From Natronomonas marina (GTDB taxonomy: Archaea > Halobacteriota > Halobacteria > Halobacteriales > Haloarculaceae): a stretch of 64,000 nt of DNA. The stretch's first letter is position 1. The number at the start of each line of letters is the position of its first letter. The DNA is taken from NCBI RefSeq assembly GCF_024298905.1, contig NZ_CP101154.1, forward strand, positions 2,728,001 to 2,792,000, in the 5' to 3' direction. The position numbers were made by a program, and so were the translations under genes. The notes under the pieces are model-generated. The model was not told the origin of the DNA. It searched no databases and saw nothing but the letters and a program-made list of their open reading frames with translations. This document shows, in pieces, positions 7,857-16,908 of the stretch.

Positions 7857-9689
7857 ATGCCAGAATCAGAACCAGACTTCGAGCTGTACTCGACCGTGAC
7901 GATCGAGCGGGCCGAATACACGGACGACGACCTGCGTCGGCTGCCCGCTCCGGCGGTATCGACCGATCCCTCGGAGTCCCTCGTTCCGGTGCCGCCCCTG
8001 GTGGACCCGGAGCACCTCCACGGGTCCGATACCCCCGCGTTCGTCGTGGCGATTCACGCCGTCGATCCGCCCGTCGGCTCCGGCAGCCCCGACGACTTCT
8101 CGTCGGTGATCGGGTTCAGGATCCGGGAGAAGGGAACCTACACCGAGGAGTTCGAGGTCCCGATCTTCCCCTTTACGCTCCTTAACGGGAACGTGAAACG
8201 CCCGAACGACCGGGCACCCCCAGGAGGGACGTACCCGCCGAACCCGGACGGGGATACCGAGGTCGTGGCGCGGCTCTGGGGCGTGACGGCCGAACCGATC
8301 CCGGACTCCGGGGAGTTCACCAGGGCGTTCGGCCCGCTCTCCGACGACCCCGGGGACAGCGCACGCATCACGAGCCTGGACCGGAACCCGTCGTTGCTCC
8401 CCATCAACGAGGGAACGACACCCGGGGGCGGGAGTTTCGAACGGTCCGTGCTGACCCCGGAAACGTTCGGCGACGGGGATTCGCCCCGGTTCGGTATGTC
8501 GGTCGACATCGGCGATCCCTCTGAGGGGGAACTACTCGGGACGCCCAGGACGGGGGTCGAGATCCCGTCCGGGCCCGGACCCGACGAGTTCAGGCTGCGG
8601 AAATCAGATGAGCAGCGGCGCGAGTCGACGGTCGTCGCCGGGGCACCGGCCGAGGATCACTCCGCGGACACGGGATCGGCCTACGTCCTGAACGGCATCT
8701 TCGAGGAGCTCGAGCCGGGCAACGCGGGGCTCGTCGGCGCGGACGAACCCCTCGACGGGGCCGAGTTCGGCACTGCGGTCGCCCACGATCAGGACCGCGG
8801 CTCCGGTGCGGAGCTGCTGGCCGTCGGTGCGCCCGGGGACGACGGCGGCGACGGCGCGGTGTACCTCTTCGACCGGTCGGGGGAATCGTCTGCCTGGAGT
8901 CTCCGAACGAAGTTCGAGGGCTCGGGCGGCGGATACGGCTCGACGGTCGATGTCGCGGTCGACTCGGACCTCGGCGCGTTCGTTCTCGTCGGCGCGCCCG
9001 AGGCCGACGGTAGCGGTTCGGCCGAGTTGAAGACGCTGGAGGGGGGCGACAGCGAGTTCCCCGTTCCGATGATCGAGGCGCCGAGCGAACTCGAACCCGG
9101 TGCCGGGTTCGGAGCCGCGGTTTCGCTCTCGTTTCCGTTCGCTCTCGTCGGCGCGCCGGGCGCGAACCAAACGAGGGGAGCAGGATACTTCTTCTTCGAC
9201 GACGGGAGCGAGGCCATCAGCATGGAGCTGGCCAACGAGGCCGGCGTAGCACTGAGCGAGGGGGATCGTTTCGGGACCGCGGTCGACGCCGTCGGACCGT
9301 TCCCGCCGATAGTCGGTGCGCCGGGCAGCGAGGCGGAAGCGGGGACCGTGTACCGATTCGTCCCCGTCGAGGGGCCGTCGTTCTCCGCACGCCAGTTATC
9401 GGCCGAGAGCGACGCTCCGAACGACGCGGACGGGCTGGGGGCGTCGCTCTCGGGCTCCGAAGAGGGACCGTTCCTCGCCGGCGCCCCCGGCGGACGGTAC
9501 GCGGCCCTCTTCGAGCCGACAGGCCCGGGAGAAATCGGATCGCCGTACGGGCTCGCCGGGCGGTTCGAGCTTCCCGAGACCCCCTCCTTCGGCGCGTCCG
9601 TGGCGATCGCCCCGGACGGGACCAGGGGCGTCGTCGGGGCACCGGCGGCGAACGGGGGTGATGGAGCGGCGTTCCTCGTCGAAAACTGA
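7857..9689 (+). CDS. FG-GAP repeat (integrin-type beta-propeller) protein without signal peptide
   Basis: A 610-aa protein. The N-terminal 250 residues are unassigned. The C-terminal part carries seven repeats around a (V/A)GAP core: VVAGAPAED, LLAVGAPGDD, FVLVGAPEAD, FALVGAPGAN, PPIVGAPGSE, FLAGAPGGR and GVVGAPAAN, with FG(T/A)AV-type strands between them. This is the pattern of FG-GAP/integrin-alpha propeller blades, and seven fits a closed propeller. No Tat, Sec or lipobox signal is visible at the N-terminus and no alternative upstream start fits. It starts 7 nt after the preceding SipW-type gene. It might be exported in complex with its neighbour through Tat, or its start may lie elsewhere; both are speculative. 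Confidence 0.75.
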   Translation: MPESEPDFELYSTVTIERAEYTDDDLRRLPAPAVSTDPSESLVPVPPLVDPEHLHGSDTPAFVVAIHAVDPPVGSGSPDDFSSVIGFRIREKGTYTEEFEVPIFPFTLLNGNVKRPNDRAPPGGTYPPNPDGDTEVVARLWGVTAEPIPDSGEFTRAFGPLSDDPGDSARITSLDRNPSLLPINEGTTPGGGSFERSVLTPETFGDGDSPRFGMSVDIGDPSEGELLGTPRTGVEIPSGPGPDEFRLRKSDEQRRESTVVAGAPAEDHSADTGSAYVLNGIFEELEPGNAGLVGADEPLDGAEFGTAVAHDQDRGSGAELLAVGAPGDDGGDGAVYLFDRSGESSAWSLRTKFEGSGGGYGSTVDVAVDSDLGAFVLVGAPEADGSGSAELKTLEGGDSEFPVPMIEAPSELEPGAGFGAAVSLSFPFALVGAPGANQTRGAGYFFFDDGSEAISMELANEAGVALSEGDRFGTAVDAVGPFPPIVGAPGSEAEAGTVYRFVPVEGPSFSARQLSAESDAPNDADGLGASLSGSEEGPFLAGAPGGRYAALFEPTGPGEIGSPYGLAGRFELPETPSFGASVAIAPDGTRGVVGAPAANGGDGAAFLVEN

Positions 9690-9740
9690 GACGAACGACC
9701 GACCCGGGCCGACGAACCCGGGGCGACGGGCGGCGCGGTT

Positions 9741-9781
9741 CCCACGCTGGTGCGTCACGGCGGTTCGATTCCGCCGGTGGG
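9741..9781 (+). promoter_or_regulatory. tRNA-like T-arm/closing-helix element, copy 5
   Basis: CCCAC (9741-9745) pairs with GTGGG (9777-9781). The T-arm-like hairpin is GGCGG (9759-9763), loop TTCGATT, CCGCC (9771-9775), extended by C9758-G9776. The side hairpin is ACGC-TGGT-GCGT (9744-9755). A strong hairpin CCCCC-GCTT-GGGGG (9785-9798) follows. The element ends 26 nt before the ATG at 9807. Confidence 0.77.
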
Positions 9782-9806
9782 CCTCCCCCGCTTGGGGGTT
9801 CAGCAC

Positions 9807-11273
9807 ATGAGGGAACACATGGACATCTCGCGACGGAGGCTGCTGAAGGCGACCGGAGCGATAGGGCTCTCCGGCGTCGGTGCCGGGGTGGGGACCAGGG
9901 CCCTGTTGAGCGACACGGAGTCGTTCGAGCGGAACACGCTCGCCGCCGGCGACCTCGATCTCAAGATCGACTGGCAACAGACCTACAGCGGGCCGAACCC
10001 GGACACCGGCGAGGTCGAACGCCACGGCGTCAACGCCTATCCCGACCACGACGGCGACGGCCTCCAGTCGTTCAACGAAGTGCAGTACGGCGGCCCGGGT
10101 GCCACGCAGGACGCCTCGGACATCCCGGCCGTCTGCTGTGACTGTGGCATAGACGAGTACCTGCTCTTCCAGGAGACGGGGTCCGGTCGGCTCTCGACGT
10201 GTATCGAGCCGATCCGCGGCGACGATCCCATCGAGGAGTTCTACGACTACTCGGACGGCAGCCCGAACACCGGCTTCGAGCAGACCGACCGCAGCGCGGT
10301 TTTCCTCTACGAGGAAACGGGTGCCGCCGCCGACAGCGACGAGGGCGACCTGAGTCTCGTGTTCGTCCACGACGTCGCCGACAGTCCCGAGGAGGGCAGC
10401 GAGGTCGTCGTCTTCGACTTCCCCGGAGGACTGCCCGACGACGACGGCGAGTCGTGGCTCGTCGTCGAGGAGGGCAACGACACGCTCACGACCGCCAGCG
10501 CGCGGTTCCAGTGGGGCGGTCCCTACGGCGACGGCGGGGCGTACGGCCACCTGGCCGACGACTTCGGGCCGATCACCCTCGTCCCCGACTTCTCGGCGTC
10601 GGACGTCACCGACTGGGTCGCCATCTCGAGCGACCGGACGGACCCGATCGAACTCGACGTGACGGAACCGCTGACGCTGAGCGCGCGGTGTAGCGCAAGG
10701 AGCGGCAAGGACCTCGAGGTGCCGGACGTGTTCCAAAGCGACGGCTACCCGGACCAGGAGCACCTGATAGAACTGGCCGACGTCAAACCCGGAGACACCG
10801 GCGAGATCACGTTCAGCATCCACAACTGCGGCAACCCCGGATACCTCTGGCTGGACTTCCTGAACCTGACCGGCGGCGAAAACGGGATGACCGAACCGGA
10901 AGCGACCGTCGACGACGACGGGGGAAGCGAACTCGCGGAGAACGTCTACGTTCGACTCTGGTACGACGAGGACTGCAACAACGCCTTCGACGGCGGCGAG
11001 CGGACCATCTATCCGGATTCCGGGTACGCGAGCGTGCGGACGCTGTTCGACAGCGCCGGCCAGTCGGTCGCCGGCGGGCGCCGACTCGAACTGGACGGCG
11101 ACCCCTACGGGAGCAGTGGCCGGGACCCGGTTCCCGGCAACGGCACCACCCTGTGTATCGGACTGGAGTGGACGATTCCGACCGACGTCGGCAACGAAAT
11201 ACAGACCGACTCGCTGGGATTCGACCTCCGCGGCTACACCGAACAGAGTCGGAACAACACGCCCGCACCATGA
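9807..11273 (+). CDS. SipW-dependent-type secreted protein 6
   Basis: A 488-aa exported protein. The signal is SRRRLLKATGAIG, with cleavage region TRALLSDTESFERN. Residues about 60-300 form an insert with several Cys residues (VCCDCGIDEY) and no recognised domain. The family core follows: DVKPGDTGEITFSIHNCGNPGYLWLDF, DEDCNNAFDGGE and DVGNEIQTDSLGFDLRGYTEQSRNN. A calcium-binding-like DHDGDGLQSFNEVQ stretch occurs near residue 75. The start could be 9807 or the in-frame ATG at 9819; 9807 keeps the usual element-to-start spacing. Confidence 0.8.
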   Translation: MREHMDISRRRLLKATGAIGLSGVGAGVGTRALLSDTESFERNTLAAGDLDLKIDWQQTYSGPNPDTGEVERHGVNAYPDHDGDGLQSFNEVQYGGPGATQDASDIPAVCCDCGIDEYLLFQETGSGRLSTCIEPIRGDDPIEEFYDYSDGSPNTGFEQTDRSAVFLYEETGAAADSDEGDLSLVFVHDVADSPEEGSEVVVFDFPGGLPDDDGESWLVVEEGNDTLTTASARFQWGGPYGDGGAYGHLADDFGPITLVPDFSASDVTDWVAISSDRTDPIELDVTEPLTLSARCSARSGKDLEVPDVFQSDGYPDQEHLIELADVKPGDTGEITFSIHNCGNPGYLWLDFLNLTGGENGMTEPEATVDDDGGSELAENVYVRLWYDEDCNNAFDGGERTIYPDSGYASVRTLFDSAGQSVAGGRRLELDGDPYGSSGRDPVPGNGTTLCIGLEWTIPTDVGNEIQTDSLGFDLRGYTEQSRNNTPAP

Positions 11274-11319
11274 GGGACGAATGCGACGAATCAACGAGAC
11301 ATCGATGGACGCCGACCGA

Positions 11320-11360
11320 CCTCCACGCTGGCGCTTCGGCGGTTCGACTCCGCCGGGAGG
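11320..11360 (+). promoter_or_regulatory. tRNA-like element, orphan copy 6 with compensatory changes
   Basis: The T-arm-like hairpin GGCGG (11338-11342), loop TTCGACT, CCGCC (11350-11354) is conserved. The closing helix is CCTCC (11320-11324) with GGAGG (11356-11360) instead of CCCAC/GTGGG. Two base pairs have changed on both strands (C-G to T-A, and A-T to C-G), which supports a real RNA helix. No start codon follows at the usual 23-26 nt, and the next gene is 300 bp away. It may be a remnant of a lost gene or a 3' processing site of the upstream mRNA. Confidence 0.7.
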
Positions 11361-11573
11361 AGTCGTGAACCCGCGGTAACGAACGGACGAACGAACCAAG
11401 AGAAAACAGATAAATGATACATTCGCCCGGCATCGGTCGTTGCTCGCCCTCGAACAGCGGCCGGACCACACGCGGGCAGGCATCTACCGGGTCCGAACAG
11501 CGGGACGTCGAGCGGTGGTGTATTCCCCGCCCGGCGTTAATTTCGTCGGTGAATGACAGCGGGATGATAGGTA

Positions 11574-11582
11574 CCTATATTA
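11574..11582 (+). promoter_or_regulatory. TATA box for the signal-peptidase operon
   Basis: CCTATATTA about 80 bp before the start at 11661, inside an otherwise gene-free stretch. It is embedded beside the palindrome AGGTACCT, which could be an operator. The leader would be about 50 nt. Confidence 0.4.
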
Positions 11583-11660
11583 GGTCATCGCCCCTACAGC
11601 GGAGTACGTCACACCCGTCAGGAACGAGGGGGAGACCGGACGGCTTACGGGGGGGTGTCA

Positions 11661-12617
11661 ATGCCGGATTATAGTATCAGTCGCCGTCAGTTACTCGCCG
11701 GACTCGCCGTAACCGGCGGGACCGGTGCGGTGGCCGGCAGCGGCAGCGCGGCGCTGTTCTCGGACACCGAGACCTTCGAGGACAACGACGTCTCGGCGTC
11801 GAAGAGCGTCGCCGGCGTCGTCGACATAGAGGTGACCGTCGGGTCGCCGAACCCCGGGATGGCGGAGCTGCGGGTCAGTCTGCCCGACGACGTGAACAAC
11901 AACCCGTCTCACGTCTGGGTGCGGACAAAGACGTGTCCGGACCCCGTCGTGGCCGCCACGACGTACGTCGAGGTGTACCGGGTCTGCGGGAACGACTGGA
12001 CCCTGATAGACCAGGGAACCGCCTTCGACGTGTTCACGAGCGAGACGTTCCGCGAGGGATTCCTCCTCTCGTGTGGGACCGACGAAAACGACTGTCTCCG
12101 CCCGGGCGAGACGCGGACGCTCGTCATCCAGACGCCGTCTGCCCCCAGTTCGGACCTCGATCTCGAACTGGAGTTCTACGCCGAACAGTGTCGCTACGGC
12201 AGCGCACCGGGAGCGTCGCCGTTCGCCGAATCGGAGACGCTGGGGCCCGACGAGTGCGGGAGTCCCCCCTCCGGCAAGGACATCAGCTGGATCGGCTTCT
12301 GTGCGACGGCCGACACGGGGCTGACCGACGACGACCTGGCGTTTACCGTCGACGGTGACACCCTCGTTTTGACCGACGCGCCGGAGTCGCTCGGCGCGGT
12401 CGTGCTGAAGTACGGCACCGAAATCCGAGTCTTCGGCGACCCCGGAGCGGCGGGGGTGTTCACCACGGCGGAGGGCGGAACCGTGTATCAACAGCAGGGT
12501 AGCGGGTTCGGAAACACCGACCGGTCGAACCCCGACCCGTGTCCCGGGGTGTGTGGCCTGAAATACGAGGTGGACGACGACGTCGGCTCACCGGAGGCGA
12601 AGGGGTGTTCATCATGA
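11661..12617 (+). CDS. SipW-dependent-type secreted protein 7
   Basis: A 318-aa exported protein with the signal SRRQLLAGLAVTGG and cleavage region SAALFSDTETFEDND. It is the most divergent member: it lacks the KPGD and VGNEIQ motifs but keeps LELEFYAEQCRYG, the equivalent of the family's C-terminal strand. A Cys-rich C-terminal half (about 195-318) follows. The ATG at 11661 was preferred over the GTG at 11655. Its stop overlaps the signal peptidase start (ATGA), showing translational coupling to the enzyme likely to process it. Confidence 0.78.
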   Translation: MPDYSISRRQLLAGLAVTGGTGAVAGSGSAALFSDTETFEDNDVSASKSVAGVVDIEVTVGSPNPGMAELRVSLPDDVNNNPSHVWVRTKTCPDPVVAATTYVEVYRVCGNDWTLIDQGTAFDVFTSETFREGFLLSCGTDENDCLRPGETRTLVIQTPSAPSSDLDLELEFYAEQCRYGSAPGASPFAESETLGPDECGSPPSGKDISWIGFCATADTGLTDDDLAFTVDGDTLVLTDAPESLGAVVLKYGTEIRVFGDPGAAGVFTTAEGGTVYQQQGSGFGNTDRSNPDPCPGVCGLKYEVDDDVGSPEAKGCSS

Positions 12618-13945
12618 GTACGGACAATACCGAATACGGAGAGGAAAGCGACGGGGGAGGCTCGTCGCTGTCCAAGCGGGATCTGCTTTCGATCACGGCG
12701 ACGATCGCACTGATCGTCCTCGTACTCCCGTTCGTCGTCTATGCGGTTCCACAGACCGTCGGGGCCGACCAGAGCTACGTCGTCCTCTCGGGCAGCATGG
12801 AGCCGGCGTTCAGCCCGGGCGACGTCATCGTCGTCGAGTCGGTGCCCGCCGAGTCGATATCGGCGGGCGACGTGATAACGTTCGCCCGCGACGGCGAGAG
12901 CCGGCCGACGACCCACCGCGTCATCGAGGTGGTCGAAACCGAGGCGGGGCCGGCGTTCCGGACGGCCGGGGACGCCAACGAGGACCCCGATCCGGCGCTC
13001 GTCCAGCCCGATCAGGTCAGAGGGCGAGTGCCGACCGTCGACGGCCACCTGTTCGTCCTCCCGTACATCGGGTACGTCATCGGGTTCGCCGGGACCCGAC
13101 TCGGGTTCGTCGCGCTCGTCGTCACCCCGCTGATACTCCTGGTGCTCTCGGAAGCGTACGACCTGATTCGGTCGACCCGCGGGGACGAGGAGCCGGAACC
13201 CGCGGGGAGTGCGGCGGGAACGACCCACAACGACGAGCGGGGAGACGCCCCCTCGAAGGCGACCGGTCCCGACGACGGGGTCGAGGGCGAGGTGCCCGCG
13301 GCGACCCCCGAGGCGGACGAGGACGAGGCGGGGATCGTGCTGACGCCGAAGGACCTCCGGTTCTCGGTGATCCTCCTCGTCGTGTTCACCGGCTACGCGG
13401 TCTGGGTGGCCTACACGACGCGGGAGGTGTGGTCGTTCACGGCCGCCTCGACGGTGGCCGCGGCGCTCGTCATGATCGGCGGTCTGTACCTCTTCGGCGG
13501 GTCGGACTCGGTCGAGGAGCCGGCAGAGACGGTCACCGAGCCGTCCCACGGCGGGACGGTCGCTGGACCGCCCGAAACGAGGACCGAACCGCTCGTCGAC
13601 GGCGGCATCGAGGCCGTCGACGGGCCGGGAATACCGAGGACCGCGGTGGAACCGGACCGGCCGACGACAGCAGAACCGGAACGCCCCGGGGGCGAACCCT
13701 CGAACCCGAACTTCGAGGACCTCGAACCCGCCGTCGTCGAGGTGGAGCAAGCAGCCGACGCCGGAGAGCAGGCAGCCGACGCCAGGGAGCAGGCAGCCGA
13801 GGAAACGACGTGGCCGCTGGCGAGGAACCCGCTGTTGTATCCGCTGCACGCGATCCTCTATGCGATCGGGTACGTGATCGTCGAACCGGTCAGGTTCGTC
13901 TACCGGCGACTGCCGTTCGCCGGCGGAGGTGGTCGGGATGACTGA
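12614..13945 (+). CDS. SipW/Sec11-type signal peptidase I with membrane extension
   Basis: A 443-aa membrane protease. TM1 lies at about 22-45. The catalytic Ser is Ser61 in SGSMEPAF; His101 in TTHRVIEV replaces the Lys of bacterial enzymes, and Asp120/Asp124 in GDANEDPDP complete the ER/SipW-type site. A TM follows near 155-180, then an acidic linker, two further TMs (about 255-300), an Ala/Glu-rich linker and a last hydrophobic segment (YPLHAILYAIGYVIVEPV) at the C-terminus. It is far longer than the usual 180-220 aa. It overlaps both neighbours by a few bases, so it belongs to the SipW-substrate operon and is expected to cleave these signal peptides after membrane insertion. Confidence 0.88.
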   Translation: MSTDNTEYGEESDGGGSSLSKRDLLSITATIALIVLVLPFVVYAVPQTVGADQSYVVLSGSMEPAFSPGDVIVVESVPAESISAGDVITFARDGESRPTTHRVIEVVETEAGPAFRTAGDANEDPDPALVQPDQVRGRVPTVDGHLFVLPYIGYVIGFAGTRLGFVALVVTPLILLVLSEAYDLIRSTRGDEEPEPAGSAAGTTHNDERGDAPSKATGPDDGVEGEVPAATPEADEDEAGIVLTPKDLRFSVILLVVFTGYAVWVAYTTREVWSFTAASTVAAALVMIGGLYLFGGSDSVEEPAETVTEPSHGGTVAGPPETRTEPLVDGGIEAVDGPGIPRTAVEPDRPTTAEPERPGGEPSNPNFEDLEPAVVEVEQAADAGEQAADAREQAAEETTWPLARNPLLYPLHAILYAIGYVIVEPVRFVYRRLPFAGGGGRDD

Positions 13946-14480
13946 GGCACGGTGGGCCGTCCTGCTGGGACTGCTCGTGTTCGGCCTGAGCCTCGGGGGC
14001 GGGTACAGCTTCGCGGTGCTCAGCGACCAGGAGAGTGCCACCGTCACCATCGAAGGGATCGAGCCGACACCGACGCCGACGGACACGCCGGAACTTCCGA
14101 CCGGCCCGCCCGACGACGGACCTCGCGGCCCACCGGACGACGGACCCCGCGGCCCACCGGACGACAGACCTCGCGGTCCGCCCGACGATGGGTCGGATCG
14201 GCGAGCAACACCGACGCCGACATCGATGCCGGGCGAAACACCGACGCCGACACCGCCGAACCGCCGAGCGACCCCGACGCCGGACGAAACGCCGACCCGG
14301 ACACCGAACGATACCCCGACTCAGACACCGAACGATACCCCGACCCGGACACCGAACGATACCCCGACCCGGACACCGAACGATACCCCGACTCAGACAC
14401 CGGACGATACCCCGACGCCGCCCTCGGAGCCGGCATCGACGCCGACCGGGGCCGACTCGGAGAGTGACGATAGCGGATAG
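13938..14480 (+). CDS. Membrane-anchored Pro/Thr-repeat protein
   Basis: A 180-aa protein. One hydrophobic N-terminal segment (LLGLLVFGLSLGGGYSFAVL) ends in LSDQESATV, which echoes the FSDxE cleavage region of the SipW substrates although the twin arginine is missing. The rest is low complexity: PPDDGPRG repeats (about 58-90), then TPNDTPTR octapeptide repeats (about 115-165). Such Thr/Pro-rich stalks are typical of glycosylated surface spacers. The start overlaps the signal peptidase stop by 8 nt. It may anchor or space surface fibres; this is inferred. Confidence 0.65.
   Translation: MTEARWAVLLGLLVFGLSLGGGYSFAVLSDQESATVTIEGIEPTPTPTDTPELPTGPPDDGPRGPPDDGPRGPPDDRPRGPPDDGSDRRATPTPTSMPGETPTPTPPNRRATPTPDETPTRTPNDTPTQTPNDTPTRTPNDTPTRTPNDTPTQTPDDTPTPPSEPASTPTGADSESDDSG
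14292..14415 (+). repeat. 24-bp coding tandem repeat (TPNDTPTR units)
   Basis: About five head-to-tail units of 24 bp with consensus ACACCGAACGATACCCCGAC plus four bases, in frame in the Pro/Thr-rich protein. Variation between units is limited to ACTCAG/ACCCGG and AAC/GAC. Copy number is likely to vary between strains by slippage or recombination. Confidence 0.75.
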
Positions 14481-14513
14481 GGATGACCGGGAGATAGCCG
14501 GGAGCGATCAGTG

Positions 14514-14666
14514 ATGAAGGAAAGAAACGGCAACTGGGCGGCGCTTCTTCCGGGGATAGCGCCCGGAGCCCACAAGCGCAACGTCATCGTTTTGTTGGTC
14601 TACGTGTTCCTGCTCCTGATGGCGCTCTCGTTGCTCAACGTCGTGATTCCGGACCACCTGTTCTGA
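14514..14666 (+). CDS. Small single-span membrane protein (50 aa)
   Basis: Translation from the ATG at 14514 gives 50 residues: a basic N-terminus (KERNGNW, then HKRN) and one strong TM segment (NVIVLLVYVFLLLMALSLLN), ending VVIPDHLF. It lies 33 nt after the repeat protein in the same direction and is probably the last gene of the signal peptidase operon. Function is unknown; it could be an accessory subunit of the peptidase or of fibre assembly. A real gene is likely but not certain because of its size. Confidence 0.55.
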   Translation: MKERNGNWAALLPGIAPGAHKRNVIVLLVYVFLLLMALSLLNVVIPDHLF

Positions 14667-14795
14667 GACGGTGGGGTCGGGTCCGGCACGGATCGACATC
14701 CGCAGTTCTTTCGACCGATTTCCCGGATCGAACGGCGACGTTCGGCCGCCCCACACCAGCCAACGCTTAAGCCTCGTCCGTCCCCTTCTTCGATA

Positions 14796-16472
<1,677 letters not shown>

Positions 16473-16524
16473 GCGAACCCCGGTAGAACGTCGGGCTTTT
16501 CTCGTCGGCCGTCGACCACCCACC

Positions 16525-16908
16525 ATGCGCTTCGACCACGCCGGCGTCGCCACCGAGAACGCCGAGAGCCTGGCCTTCCGCTACGAGGACCTGTTCGGCT
16601 GTGAAATCGCCCACGAGGAACGGTTCGGAGACCTCCAGGTACTGTTTCTCGAACTCGATAACGGCTACTTCGAGTTGCTCGAACCCCGCGAGGAGGGCAC
16701 CATCTCGCGGTACCTCGAGAACCACGGGCCGGGCCTGCACCACGTCGCACTCGAGACCGACGACATCGAGGCCGCCCTGGAGAACGCCGAGTCCGTCGGC
16801 GTCGAGTTGATAGACGAAGAGCCGCGACCGGGCGCGTGGGGCCACGACGTCGCCTTCCTCCACCCCGAATCGACCGGCGGCGTTCTCGTGGAGTTCGTCG
16901 AGCACTGA
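16525..16908 (+). CDS. mce: Methylmalonyl-CoA epimerase
   Basis: A 127-aa vicinal-oxygen-chelate (glyoxalase-fold) protein with FDHAGVAT at the N-terminus, FLELDNGYFELLEP, GPGLHHVALETDDI and a C-terminal HPESTGGVLVEF. His4, His-91-region (LHHVA) and the Glu of FVE are the expected metal ligands. It racemises (R)/(S)-methylmalonyl-CoA and feeds the mutase encoded 52 bp upstream, together serving propionyl-CoA metabolism. A TTTT-containing TATA-like element about 26 bp before the ATG indicates it may have its own leaderless transcript. Confidence 0.93.
   Translation: MRFDHAGVATENAESLAFRYEDLFGCEIAHEERFGDLQVLFLELDNGYFELLEPREEGTISRYLENHGPGLHHVALETDDIEAALENAESVGVELIDEEPRPGAWGHDVAFLHPESTGGVLVEFVEH

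Larger units (their letters stand above)
11274..11660 (+). other. Intergenic region with orphan RNA element and promoter
   Basis: No convincing gene is present. It holds the sixth tRNA-like element (11320-11360), and a likely TATA box within CCTATATTA at 11574-11582, next to a palindrome AGGTACCT. The promoter probably starts a separate transcript for the next secreted protein and the signal peptidase. The stretch between 11361 and 11570 shows no coding pattern. Confidence 0.5.

Noticed and set aside
1179-11360. The TTCGAYT hairpins as real tRNA genes
   Set aside because: Each unit is only 39-42 nt and has no D-arm, anticodon arm or CCA; only the T-arm and a closing helix are present.
1179-11360. 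The repeats as integration (att) sites copied from a tRNA 3' end
   Set aside because: The left strand of the closing helix is kept and covaries in copy 6, and no integrase is present; a tRNA-tail att site would not keep the left strand.
9396-11483. 695-codon open frame on the minus strand
   Set aside because: Spans the antisense of two genes and their spacer; no family motifs.
14292-14415. CRISPR-like repeat array
   Set aside because: Units are contiguous 24-mers without spacers and are in frame within a Pro/Thr-rich protein.
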